Shown: one piece after another, positions 11,300-23,385 of the stretch
Position numbering within the stretch: the first letter of the stretch is position 1
Layout: each line of letters opens with the position of its first letter
DNA from: Ilex aquifolium
Lineage: Eukaryota; Streptophyta; Magnoliopsida; Aquifoliales; Aquifoliaceae
Assembly: GCA_951799425.1 (NCBI GenBank)
Contig: OX637394.1
Location: 28,246,001 to 28,310,000, forward strand
Reading direction: 5' to 3'
DNA length: 64,000 nt
Program-made: the position numbers and the translations under genes
The notes under the pieces: model-generated
What the model saw: only the letters and a program-made list of their open reading frames with translations
Database searches by the model: none
What the model was told of the DNA's origin: nothing

Positions 11300-12180
11300 C
11301 TTGAGGCTTGCTTCAATCCATAAATGGATTTCTTCAATTTGCAAGCAAGATGTTCTTTTCTTTTGACTGCAAAGCCATCAGGCTAAGCCATGAAAATATC
11401 TTCTTCAAGATCACCAAGTCATCTTCATATCCATCTGATGCAGCTCTAGATCATAATGAGCTACAATAGCAAGAATAATCCTTAAGGAGTCTTTAGAGGA
11501 AATAAGAGAGAATGTTTTGGAAAAATCAACTCTTGGTTTTTGTTTGAAACCTTTAGCCACCAACCTAGCCTTAAATCTCTCAATTTTTCCCTCTGAATCC
11601 CTTTTAGTCTTAAAGATCCATTTACATTCAATCAACTTACGGTCCTCGGGAATGACCACAAGATCCCATACATCATTCTTTTCCATGTATTGTAGTTTAT
11701 CTCGAATAGTAGCCTTCCAATGTTGAGATTCACTACTTTCCATGGCTTCTTCAAACGTCAAATGATCATCTATTTCAAGGCATTTCAATTCATACTCCTT
11801 CAAGTAAATCTCATACTTATCAAGTACGGCTGATCTATGTACTCTAGTAGTTCTCCTTAAAGGAATGGACTCCACCACTGGGGAAACAGACTGTTGAGAA
11901 TCGGAGGTACAACTCCATCTTCCTCAACTATAAGAGGGATTAAAACATCTATAGGAGCTGGAAGAACTACTGAAAAATTAAAGACTGGAATACTCCCACT
12001 ATCTTCATGGAAATCAATTTTCCTATGTTTCGAACTCCCATTGACATGATCATCTTCAAAAAACATAGCATGACTATGGACAGTAAAATCTATAACCGAA
12101 GGACCTTTCAGGGTATCCAATAAAATAGTAAGAGATGATCCTAGAGTCAAGTTTCTTACTCGCGGGATTATATAACTTGG
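11300..12180 (-). pseudogene. copia integrase end and RT start, degenerate
   Basis: The frame at 12192-11857 has VRNLTLGSSLTILLDTLKG and FTVHSHAMFFEDD, the tail of copia integrase. The frame at 11878-11411 has LRRTTRVHRS, then FEEAMESSESQHWKATIRDK, ECKWIFKTKRDSEGKIERFK, ARLVAKGF and LELHQMDMK, the start of copia reverse transcriptase. A shifted frame continues with DLEEDIFM, KRKEHLACKLKKSIYGLKQAS and then stops matching. At least two frameshifts are present. Confidence 0.85.
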
Positions 12181-12184
12181 CCTC

Positions 12185-15114
12185 TGTGACACCCCAAAAC
12201 CCGGGGGTCCGTTGATTACCCATCAACCCGCGGAATACCTTTAGATACCTAGTATCTCGATATCACACTGTTATGCCCCATTTATCGGGGTCCATAACTT
12301 AACGAAATTTGGGCAGAGTCTCCTTTGTATGGGGAGCTCTACCCAATACCCAATACCCAACCTATGCAATACACAATTACCAGACCCATCCGAGGTCAAA
12401 TATAAAGCAATGGCCGCACCGGGTCCATGTATAAGTAAACATTGGCCACACTGGGTCCAATTAACCATACTTAAATCAAAACATGAAAGGCTAATCTAAC
12501 AATAGTCTTTATAAGTTCTATTACAATTATTTTACGCATTACATGCCCCAAAATATAGTTTCTAACATGTAATTACACAAAACATTAAGTAAAGCCACAT
12601 GCGGCTTTCTTCAACCATGAGGGCCCAACCTTGAGCCGTGCGTCGGTGAACCTCCCGCACCTGAAATTGTTCCCGTATAGGGTGAGCCAACGCCCAGTAG
12701 AGAAATTCCTACAGAGGCTACTCCTCAACCTATATGCACATGAAATGTTCACATGCAACATCCATAATTTCCATAACCATTCCAATCAAGAATGCAATTC
12801 AATGATGGAATGTCATTAAGCCATGCCGTGAATGAGATGAAATCCACTCATGTACATCCAACCCGAGTCCACCCCGACTCTCTTTACATGCCAATGCCAT
12901 GTATGTTAAACCGGGCTACCTAAGCCCCATGAATGAGATGAGACTCATGTACTCAACCCGAGCCCTCCCTGGCTCCTCAACACAATGCTAATGCCAACGT
13001 GTTTGATGTATCATGAAATGAGATGTGACTCATTTATGCACTCACCCCGAGCCCTTCCCGGCTCGGCAACACAATGCAAATGCCAAAGTGTTTCATTTTA
13101 TCATTTATGTTTACATCAATGATATTTTCAAAAATAGGGTCTTTCTTGGGATTGGACATTTTATGGGCTCATACCAAGGGTCTTCCACACCCGTACACTT
13201 TATGGGCTCTATACCAAGGGAGTGCACCTCCCCTTCACACCGGGCCTTGCACCCGAGAGGTCGCCATGCCTCTTCTTGCTAATCCCAACCCAATTTATCA
13301 TGCAATGCAACCATGCGACTCAAAAAAGATCGTCGATCCACTTTTCTCCCGAGTCCACATATCAAGCACCAAACAAGGTGTTGATTAACCATGCACCACC
13401 TACACATGCCTCCACTAATGACTAATGTCCATGAATGGAGTTACCAATGTCATGCTCTATATGCAATAATGCCAATGAGCAATTTTCATGACCATATGCA
13501 TTTAATACCACATAGATTGTGGTATAAACACCCATGCACAACATCCTTATGACATAATGTCCATGTATGTGATGTTCCCGTACATATGCAATGTAATGAC
13601 TCATTGCTTCTCTCATGCAAGGTTCATATGTAATGTATGGTATATGAACTGTCTCTACCACATTCCAACATATGGTATTAACAACAACCATGCACACACA
13701 CACACCACTCATGATGTGAATTCCCCGTGCATATGCAATGCGATGTATCATTGCAATAAAATTATGTCACATATGTAATGCATGCCATATGGACTAAATT
13801 AACATAATCAATTCCATTCCATGACAATTTACATTATAAACGTATAAATTTCATGCTTCATCACAACAATTGATATATCAAAATATATATCTGACATTCA
13901 CAATTTCAACATAAATCATATCGTACACATATGATTTTCATTTACCACATAAGGCATAACATGTTATTTATCATATAACAATTTCAATCTATTTAGGTAT
14001 TTTGTCAAACACCTTCAAGGCAAACAACATGGTAACACATATCATGCCCAATTTCCACATAATTCAAGAAATTCCAATAGGCAATTTCTACATACCAATT
14101 TAGGATAAAATTATTTTACCTAAATTCCACCAATAGGCAAGTGTAATTTTTCTAACAACCTACCCATTTTCTCCATTATTCCACAACTATATCCATATAA
14201 ATATGTACACATATCCATATATATACCAAGCCATAATCATAGGCATTCTAGGTAAGAAATCAACCCAAGTAGGAGAACCCCTACCTCTTGTAGCGTGAGA
14301 ATCCCGTAGAAAGCTCCCAAGACTCGAAAACCCAACTCGAAGCTTGATTTTTCCAAATCCCGATTTTTCACCTTCGGTGAAAATCTTCATTTTTGGTACC
14401 CACGCGTAGCCCTCTTCGACGTGATCACTTCTCCCTTCTAGCTCGACGGAATCCAAACAAAGAAATACAACTCGAATCTTGATTTTCGCACACCCCCACC
14501 CGTTCACCTTCGGTGAAACTTGTTGTTTTTGGTACCCACGCGTAGCCCTCATCGCGTAGATGAACTTTGCCTTTTGAATCGACGAATTCCGACGGACGGA
14601 ACTCCCGGAATCGGCGAAAGAAAGCTTGAAAAACCCACTTTTTCTCTCTTCTCTCTCCAAAAACGTCCACACTGGTTTTTGCACTGATATTTTGTGTAAA
14701 AATCTGATTTAAGCCCATATTTATAGTCGCAAATGAGCGGTCCACATCGCACCGCATATTTTCGACTTTCGGGTCCGTTTTTCGTCCCGAAACGATTCAT
14801 TAAGTCCCGGATTAAGTCCAAATTAATTTTATTGGAACTTTAATCCAATTATAAGGAAATTTTATAAAATCTATTATTGGGGACCTTTAAAATTACATTC
14901 GCCACGCAGTCGCCTCGAACGACGTGTAAAAATCCGACTATCTCGGAATTCGACGAAATTTCTAGTGATTACTAGATTTCGCGTTGCGAATCCAATGGCG
15001 CACTCCGTTTCCTCATCCGAGGTCTAGAACATGATTATTTCAAATACGCATAAGGGTGGAGAATTACCATTTTGCCCTTTTTCAGAAAAAGTTCAATTTT
15101 TCCCGGGTTTTACA
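12185..15114 (-). repeat. 3' LTR of the LARD-like element
   Basis: This intact copy is 2930 bp and reads TGTGACACCCC...TTTTACA on plus. It contains two diverged copies of an EGYA/FTEG-type coding block (about 14362-14420 and 14508-14557), a TATA box on minus at 14718-14726 and a splice-donor-like site near 14284. The first ~900 bp from 12840 are rich in short repeated words (ATGAGATG, ACTCATG, CCCGAGCC). Confidence 0.92.
14718..14726 (-). promoter_or_regulatory. TATA box in the LARD-like LTR
   Basis: tatttatag on plus reads ctataaata on minus, about 390 bp from the LTR start on that strand. This matches the TATA position in solo LTR A. Confidence 0.5.
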
Positions 15115-15131
15115 TTCTTTCCCCCTTAAAA
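15115..15131 (-). promoter_or_regulatory. polypurine tract
   Basis: On minus, TTAAGGGGGAAAGAA lies directly before the TGTAAAACCC start of the 3' LTR. A purine run in this position primes plus-strand DNA synthesis in LTR elements. Confidence 0.8.
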
Positions 15132-16258
15132 AGAATTTCGTCCCCGAAATTCACACCCACGTGCACATTCAACCACGTGCCTATGCTTCCGTTTGTGGTT
15201 CTTTAACCGTCGTGAACCATAAACCATCACTCTCCCGGACTATATTCAAATACAATCAAGTCCGTCCTTGGAGGTATCACAATATCAAGTGTACCTCTGT
15301 CCCATTTCCGGGACTACTAGAAAACGAGGTAAAGTAACCTTCTTTGTAATTTGACAATAGTACCGAAACATCCCAAGGCGAGGCATTCGGTAGTGAAGTC
15401 CTTATTCAACCTAGAGTTCTCACAACTCTACCAGTGTCATTCTATGAGGAGCCATAGAGTAGACAACATACCGGGGTGTAACTCAACACTGAAGTCTACA
15501 TCCCTACGTGGAGGCAAACATTCGTAAGCTCATAAACATCTGAGGTGGGCCAAATTCCTGTCTCACCTCGTTCCCTAGGATAAAGCTTGCTAGCTAACCC
15601 ATGAACTGTCCGTACCAACGGAATTCATACTTTACTTGAGGTAAAACGTCATGCGTTTCTCCTAAAACTTAAAACATACACACTCCGAGGTGTCAACAGT
15701 GACCCGTTGACGATCACAATCACTGACGACTCAGTGTGCCGTCAATCCGTCCATCCCAAGGATGACATCAAATTCTAACATGTCCGTGGAGTAGAATCCC
15801 CAAGAATCCTAGCTCACATTCCCGACATACCCATTTAGTACTCACCCTAGCTCCTAGGGGAGAACTCACCCACAATGGCTCTTCCAAGGTTTCAACCTCT
15901 AAGCCCAATTCCTTTATGCAATTTAAATTGTCATAAAACAATAACTAGTATCCCAATGTAGGGACTCAGTTCAAAACATTGTGAATTTTCTCACCGTCTA
16001 CCTAGTAGAGCAAGTGTCTCACACTAGTAGACATTTAACCCATGAACCATCTCGTTCATCCCTTTTCCGAACCCAAGGTTATGTTTTCTAAACCTAGTGT
16101 TCCGCTTTTCCATATACATTTTACCATGTATACAATTTACACATAACACATAATCATGTAGCACATAATCATGTAACAAATAAAACATATAACATGAATG
16201 CATATGGAATGCAATGGTGTAAACCCATTTCCCTCAAGCCCTAGGTAAATCGTATACC

Positions 16259-16273
16259 TATGCTCTGATACCA
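16259..16273 (-). promoter_or_regulatory. primer-binding site, initiator-Met tRNA type
   Basis: On minus, TGGTATCAGAGCA starts 3 nt after the LTR end. It is complementary to the 3' end of plant initiator methionine tRNA. It fixes the element's orientation and its 5' LTR. Confidence 0.9.
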
Positions 16274-16707
16274 AGCTGTGACACCCCAAAACCCGGGGGT
16301 CCGTTGATTACCCATCAACTGTAAAACCCGAGAAAATTTCAACCTTTGTGAAAAAGGGCAAAACGGTAAATTGCCACTACAGTACAGGTTGTAAACCTGA
16401 ATTTTTCTAGAACTCGGATGACAAAACGGACCTCACCGTTGGATTCGTCTCGCGAAATCTAATTACCACGTCAAATTTCGTGGAATTCCGAGATAGTCGG
16501 ATTTTTCGCGTTTTACGAGACGAACGGGCCCCGGGTGACCCTGTACACGAAATTTTTATAAAGTTTCCAGGTTTGGGGAAATATTAAACACAAGTTAAAA
16601 CAAAAATAATTCGAACTTGAACCGGAGCGAAATTTAATCGTTTCGGGATTAAAACGGACCCGGAATTAAATAGGACGTGTGGCGAATTGTGGGCCAAGTA
16701 TTCTAAA

Positions 16708-16719
16708 ATATAAATAGGG
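16708..16719 (+). promoter_or_regulatory. TATA box of solo LTR B
   Basis: aatataaatagg lies about 390 bp into the LTR, matching the TATA position in LTR A and the LARD-like LTR. Confidence 0.5.
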
Positions 16720-18294
16720 GGAAAAATTAGATTTTTCCCCATTGTTCAGCCGGTTTCAGCCGATAGAGAGAAAGAGGGAGAAAAGAGAGAAAAAAACTCA
16801 CCTTCTCTCTACGATCTACGGCGCTACGGACCTCGAATCCACGCAAGCCAAGAATTAAAGTCGCTCTACTCATCGAGGGCTACGCGGCTATACCAAAAAG
16901 CACAAGTTTTACCGAAGGTCAAGGTACGGGATTTTCGGGAAGTGAGGGTTTTTGCTTGAATCGGGTCTTGGAACTTCCCTTGGTCGTTCCTCACGCTTCA
17001 AGAGGTAGGGTTTCTTCCTACTAAGGTTTAATTCCAAGCCTATAATGTTTTTATGGAATGGGTAGGATGATAGCCTATTGTTGTGAAATTGGGTGAATTG
17101 GGTATTGAAATGGGTAAAGGAAATCCTAGCTTGGATGGATATTTAGAAGTTACTAAATGTGATTTCTATGAATTGGATATGTGAAATGAACCCAATGTAA
17201 ATTCATGTGTTATATGAAATTGTGGGCGTGTTATGTGTTTATATATATGCCTTGAAATTTTAGTATGTTGATAACATGCTTGGAAATTGTATTATGGGAA
17301 TTATATGCTTTTGATATGATTTTGCCATGGAATATGAGAAATGTGTTGAGAATGTTCATATGTCACTCATATCATATCGAACATTGTATTGGTGTAGTAA
17401 TGGAGCACCACATTTCATATGCACGGGAACATCGCATTTTAGGAGGTGTGTGTGCATGGTTGTTTGTCTTCACCACACATGGTGGATGACGAGTGAGCTC
17501 GGGTAATATGGGTCGATGACCTAGACGTGTCGAATGGTTTATATGTTGATAGGGTTGGGGTAGCAAGAAGGGCTAGAAAATCCCTCGGGTGAGAGACCCG
17601 GTGATTGGATACGCACTCCGTTGGTATAAGAGCCCATAAAGTGTGTCGGTGTACGCGGAACCGTTGGTGGAAGTCCATGAATTCCGTGTAGGTTGGGTGA
17701 CCTTTGGTGTGAGTCCATGAACATCCACCCCTACAAAGACCCTAGAATGAAATGTCATTTGATGTGGAACATAAATGACGGATTGGTACACATTGGCACT
17801 TGCATGTGTAGAGGAGCCGAGAAGGGCTCGGTTGATGTGCATGAGTGAGTCTCACCTCATTTCCTAGCATGACATTACATGTTTCAACATGGAATATATT
17901 CTTGTTGTGGATTGTTGATTGATAGCATGTGACATTTCATATGCATTTAGGTTGGGGAGTAGCCTCTCTAGGAGATACCCTATTGAGCGTGGCTCACCCT
18001 TTATGGGAAAAACATTTCAGGTGTGGGTTTTGCTCCGGCGGATGGCTCATTTGGAGAGCATCAAGCATGAAGGGGGCCGGCTTGTGGCCTTAGTTTAAGT
18101 TTTGTAAAACCTTTAACAAAATTCCATTTTGATGTATATATATTATGGAATGAATTGTAATAGAGATTGTATGAGTTGGGTATTATATGGAAAATCTCAT
18201 TAAACATGTATTGAATGAGTTTGGAGTGTATGGGGTAGCTTTAAGGATGGTTTGGAGGGGAAAGAAATCCATTTTTATGCTCACAGTCTGAAAA

Positions 18295-18687
18295 CCTACC
18301 GGAAGGTGTGTGTCGGCCTTCCGGAAGGTTTTGCTAAAAACCCCAGCTTGCCTTGCTCACGGCTAATACCTTCCGGAAGGTTTTGCCCACTGGAATGAAC
18401 CTTCCGGAAGATTTTAGCTACTGGAGTAAAACCTACCGGAAGGACGTGTCTACTGGAGTGGACCTTCCGGAAGGTTTTGCCTTGGGTTTCTTTTTTTGAC
18501 TGCCGAGTTCTTCCGGAAGGTTTGTTTTCTGGAATGAACCTTCCGGAAGGTTTTGGCTACTGGAATGGACCTTCCGGAAGGTTTTTGCTACTGATGTCGA
18601 CCTTCCGGAAGTTCTTGAAATTGATCCTTTTCATGTAACAGTTCCTTCAGCGACCTTCCGGTAGGTGTATATCGACCTTCCGGAAGG
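18295..18687. repeat. array of about 12 CCTTCCGGAAGG palindromes
   Basis: About 12 copies of a 12-bp palindrome CCTTCCGGAAGG, or one-base variants (CCTACCGGAAGG, CCTTCCGGTAGG), occur at 25-70 bp intervals. Spacers share words such as ttttgcc, tactggaatg and gacc. The array lies about 240-630 bp before the right end of solo LTR B. Confidence 0.9.
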
Positions 18688-21600
18688 TTTTTCCAAAAAC
18701 TTGAAATTTTCAAAATGCTTAGCCATGCTTTTGGGCTTTGTTTTCTTTGGTTTCTATGACATAAATGGACATAAATGAAGGTGTAATTGACCTTGTGGAT
18801 GGTAAATCCGATTAAAAAGCATGTGAATGACGTGGTGTCGGGTTATACGACTATCACGAGTATTTCCGCGGGTTGACGGATGGTCAACGGTTAATAAAGG
18901 ACCCCCGGAAATTTGGGGCGTCACATCAACCCGCGGAATACCTTTAGATACCTAGTATCTCGATATCACACTGTTATGCCCCATTTATCGGGGTCCATAA
19001 CTTAACGAAATTTGGGCAGAGTCTCCTTTGTATGGGGAGCTCTACCCAATACCCAATACCCAACCTATGCAATACACAATTACCAGACCCATCCGAGGTC
19101 AAATATAAAGCAATGGCCGCACCGGGTCCATGTATAAGTAAACATTGGCCACACTGGGTCCAATTAACCATACTTAAATCAAAACATGAAAGGCTAATCT
19201 AACAATAGTCTTTATAAGTTCTATTACAATTATTTTACGCATTACATGCCCCAAAATATAGTTTCTAAAATGTAATTACACAAAACATTAAGTAAAGCCA
19301 CATGCGGCTTTCTTCAACCATGAGGGCCCAACCTTGAGCCGTGCGTCGGTGAACCTCCCGCACCTGAAATTGTTCCCGTATAGGGTGAGCCAACGCCCAG
19401 TAGAGAAATTCCTACAGAGGCTACTCCTCAACCTATATGCACATGAAATGTTCACATGCAACATCCATAATTTCCATAACCATTCCAATCAAGAATGCAA
19501 TTCAATGATGGAATGTCATTAAGCCATGCCGTGAATGAGATGAAATCCACTCATGTACATCCAACCCGAGTCCACCCCGACTCTCTTTACATGCCAATGC
19601 CATGTATGTTAAACCGGGCTACCTAAGCCCCATGAATGAGATGAGACTCATGTACTCAACCCGAGCCCTCCCTGGCTCCTCAACACAATGCTAATGCCAA
19701 CGTGTTTGATGTATCATGAAATGAGATGTGACTCATTTATGCACTCACCCCGAGCCCTTCCCGGCTCGGCAACACAATGCAAATGCCAAAGTGTTTCATT
19801 TTATCATTTATGTTTACATCAATGATATTTTCAAAAATAGGGTCTTTCTTGGGATTGGACATTTTATGGGCTCATACCAAGGGTCTTCCACACCCGTACA
19901 CTTTATGGGCTCTATACCAAGGGAGTGCACCTCCCCTTCACACCGGGCCTTGCACCCGAGAGGTCGCCATGCCTCTTCTTGCTAATCCCAACCCAATTTA
20001 TCATGCAATGCAACCATGCGACTCAAAAAAGATCGTCGATCCACTTTTCTCTCGAGTCCACATATCAAGCACCAAACAAGGTGTTGATTAACCATGCACC
20101 ATCTACACATGCCTCCACTAATGACTAATGTCCATGAATGGAGTTACCAATGTCATGCTCTATATGCAATAATGCCAATGAGCAATTTCCATGACCATAT
20201 GCATTTAATACCACATAGATTGTGGTATAAACACCCATGCACAACATCCTTATGACATAATGTCCATGTATGTGATGTTCCCGTACATATGCAATGTAAT
20301 GACTCATTGCTTCTCTCATGCAAGGTTCATATGTAATGTATGGTATATGAACTGTCTCTACCACATTCCAACATATGGTATTAACAACAACCATGCACAC
20401 ACACACACCACTCATGATGTGAATTCCCCGTGCATATGCAATGCGATGTATCATTGCAATAAAATTATGTCACATATGTAATGCATGCCATATGGACTAA
20501 ATTAACATAATCAATTCCATTCCATGGCAATTTACATTATAAACGTATAAATTTCATGCTTCATCACAACAATTGATATATCAAAATATATATCTGACAT
20601 TCACAATTTCAACATAAATCATATCGTACACATATGATTTTCATTTACCACATAAGGCATAACATGTTATTTATCATATAACAATTTCAATCTATTTAGG
20701 TATTTTGTCAAACACCTTCAAGGCAAACAACATGGTAACACATATCATGCCCAATTTCCACATAATTCAAGAAATTCCAATAGGCAATTTCTACATACCA
20801 ATTTAGGATAAAATTATTTTACCTAAATTCCACCAATAGGCAAGTGTAATTTTTCTAACAACCTACCCATTTTCTCCATTATTCCACAACTATATCCATA
20901 TAAATATGTACACATATCCATATATATATCAAGCCATAATCATAGGCATTCTAGGTAAGAAATCAACCCAAGTAGGAGAACCCCTACCTCTTGTAGCGTG
21001 AGAATCCCGTAGGAAGCTCCCAAGACTCGAAAACCCAACTCGAAGCTTGATTTTTCCAAATCCCGATTTTTCACCTTCGGTGAAAATCTTCATTTTTGGT
21101 ACCCACGCGTAGCCCTCTTCGACGTGATCACTTCTCCCTTCTAGCTCGACGGAATCCGAACAAAGAAATACAACTCGAATCTTGATTTTCGCACACCCCC
21201 ACCCGTTCACCTTCGGTGAAACTTGTTGTTTTTGGTACCCACGCGTAGCCCTCATCGCGTAGATGAACTTTGCCTTTTGAATCGACGAATTCCGACTGAC
21301 GGAACTCCCGGAATCGGCGAAAGAAAGCTTGAAAAACCCACTTTTTCTCTCTTCTCTCTCCAAAAACGTCCACACTGGTTTTTGCACTGATATTTTGTGT
21401 AAAAATCTGATTTAAGCCCATATTTATAGTCGCAAATGAGCGGTCCACATCGCACCGCATATTTTCGACTTTCGGGTCCGTTTTTCGTCCCGAAACGATT
21501 CATTAAATCCCGGATTAAGTCCAAATTAATTTTATTGGAACTTTAATCCAATTATAAGGAAATTTTATAAAATCCATTATTGGGGACCTTTAAAATTACA

Positions 21601-21822
21601 TTCGCCACGCAGTCGCCTCGAACGACGTGTAAAAATCCGACTATCTCGGAATTCGACGAAATTTCTAGTGATTACTAGATTTCGCGTTGCGAATCCAATG
21701 GCGCACTCCGTTTCCTCATCCGAGGTCTAGAACATGATTATTTCAAATACGCATAAGGGTGGAGAATTACCATTTTGCCCTTTTTCAGAAAAAGTTCAAT
21801 TTTTCCCGGGTTTTACAGCCTC

Positions 21823-23385
21823 GGCTGGACAGCCCCAAACATGAATGTGATTAAGTTTTGGTTTTCTACCAATCCATATTTTGTATAGATTTTTAGGTGT
21901 AGCCTTACAAGGAACTCGATTTAAGATATAAACCGTGAACTTTAAGGCTTCACCTCAAAAAGACTCTAGTAAGTTAGCATTACTCATCATACTTCGAATA
22001 TAATCTTGGTAGGTGCAGTTCCTCCTTTCTAAAACACCATTTTGCTCTGGTGTTCCTGGTGTGGTGTATTGGGGAACTATACCTTGTTCCCTTAAATACT
22101 CCACAAACTCTCCATGATTTACACCATTACAATTCATCCTACCATAATAATATTCTCCTCTATCGGATCGAACAACTTTGATCTTCCTATTCAACTGCTT
22201 TTCAACCTCAACTTGAATCCAATGCATCAGACTTATGATGAATTAAGAAGACATAGGCATATCTTGAAAAATCATCAATAAAACTTATGAAATAACGTTG
22301 ACCACCAAGGGATGGATTTGGAAAGGGACCAAAAATATCTATATGAATTAAATCCAATAACCCCGAGGCTCTAGATGCTTCCAACTTTCTCATCTTGGGC
22401 ATTTTTCCTTTAATACAGTCTACACAAGTAGAAAAATCAGAAAAATCCAAGGGATCTAAAATATCTTCTTTGACTAATAACTCCAATCGTTTTCTAGAGA
22501 CATGACCTGGTCTCTTATGCCACAACATTGAGGAATTCTCTAAGGTATGAGGATGCTTAAGACCAGAAGAATTCGAGAATTTAGATAAAAGACAAGATGC
22601 ATAAGTACCATCTAAAGCAATCTGATATAGTCCATTAATCAACAAACCACGACCAATAATGTCTGAACCATAATAAATAGATAATGAAGCATCTCTAAAT
22701 ATAAAACCATAACCAAATGCATCAAGTCTAGAAACAAAAATTAGATTCCTCCTAAATGACGTGATATAAAAGATGTCCTCTAAAATCATAGAAAAACCAG
22801 AATCTATTACTAGTCGACAACTCCTGACAGCTTTGACCAGTAGATGAACCCCATCAAATAGATTATCCTCCAGCCTTGGGGTTCACCAGTAGATGAACCC
22901 CATCAAAGAATGGGTGATGTACATAGAGGCACCTAAGTCAATCCAGCAAGAATTTGCAGGGACATATAATAAATTGGATTCAAAACACACTAGGTCCAAA
23001 TTGGATTTCTTAATCCCAATGAATTGCTTCTCAATCACTGACAGAAGCTCTTTTGCAATAATAGTGACCTCAAAAGCTCCTCGTAGAGATTCACTAATAG
23101 ATGCCCGAATGATAATTATAGTCTTACGATTGGCCTTCTTCCACTTGGCATAATAAGCCATCACTGCCTTCGTAGCATCTTCATCCAGAGCCTCAGGCAC
23201 ATCATTAAAGATGACAAAATCATAATATTCAGACCCCAACCTGAGGTCAATGTTCATATTCCAGTTGTAATAATTACAATCATTCAGTGGTTCTATCCCT
23301 GCTAATTGATTCTGGATTGAAATATTATGCATATATGTATTGAAAAGAAATCTAATTAATGTTATATCTTTAAGAGGAACCACAA
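21823..23385 (-). pseudogene. copia gag start, protease and integrase, degenerate
   Basis: The frame at 23383-22883 begins with gag-like LNDCNYYNWNMNIDLRLGSE and jumps to the protease motif CWIDLGASMYITHSLMGF; the gag middle and zinc knuckle are lost. The frame at 22789-22208 has LWHKRPGHVSRKRLELL (GAG-pre-integrase), CVDCIKGKMPK and GQRYFISFIDDFSRYAYVF (integrase core). The frame at 22227-21955 has VVRSDRGEYY and YTTPGTPEQNGVLERRN, including the integrase PEQNGVxER motif. Frameshifts separate the pieces. Confidence 0.9.

Larger units (their letters stand above)
15115..16276 (-). other. internal region of the LARD-like element, non-coding
   Basis: It is 1162 bp long with no long open frame. 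Next to the 3' LTR, the minus strand reads GAATTTCGGGGACGAAATTC followed by a purine run. This matches the tail of chromodomain-type gypsy polyproteins (Tekay/Del-like 3' ends, from family knowledge). Hence it probably descends from an autonomous chromovirus that lost gag and pol. Confidence 0.7.
16320..18925 (+). mobile_element. solo LTR B, nested in the LARD-like LTR
   Basis: It starts TGTAAAACCCGAG and ends GGGGCGTCACA, with 5-bp duplications tcaac at 16315-16319 and 18926-18930. It is 2606 bp with no interior. It belongs to the same broad family as solo LTR A and as its host LTR, but points the opposite way to the host. It has a TATA-like box near 16708, an EGYA/FTEG block (16872-16918), a splice-donor-like site near 17005 and a large CCGG-palindrome array at 18295-18687. 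Confidence 0.92.
12185..21817 (-). mobile_element. young non-autonomous LTR retrotransposon (LARD-like)
   Basis: Two 2930-bp LTRs (12185-15114 and 16277-21817, the latter interrupted) flank 1162 bp of interior. Perfect 5-bp duplications gcctc lie at 12180-12184 and 21818-21822. On the minus strand the LTRs start TGTAAAACCCGGG and end GGGGTGTCACA. The primer-binding site is at the 16277 end and the polypurine tract at the 15114 end, so the element points leftward. No gag or pol frame exists, so it would depend on a helper. I see 11 differences between the LTRs (about 99.6% identity), which means a recent insertion. It sits in the copia integrase. Confidence 0.92.
16277..21817 (-). repeat. 5' LTR of the LARD-like element, interrupted
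   Basis: The LTR consists of 16277-16319 plus 18926-21817. After removing the nested solo LTR and one copy of its duplication, it is 2930 bp, exactly the length of its partner. I counted 11 single-base differences from the other LTR, nine of them transitions, and no indels. Confidence 0.92.

Noticed and set aside
12271..13778. Identical frames repeated at 18974-20481
   Set aside because: They are the same LTR present twice; the repetition is the LTR pair, not a duplicated gene.
14187..14821. 165- and 110-codon frames as a gene
   Set aside because: They overlap the LTR TATA box and are inside the LTR. The EGYA block they contain is reported as a finding, not as a gene.
18295..18687. CRISPR-like array of palindromic repeats
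   Set aside because: Spacing is irregular, the spacers are related to one another, and the context is a plant LTR; not a CRISPR array.
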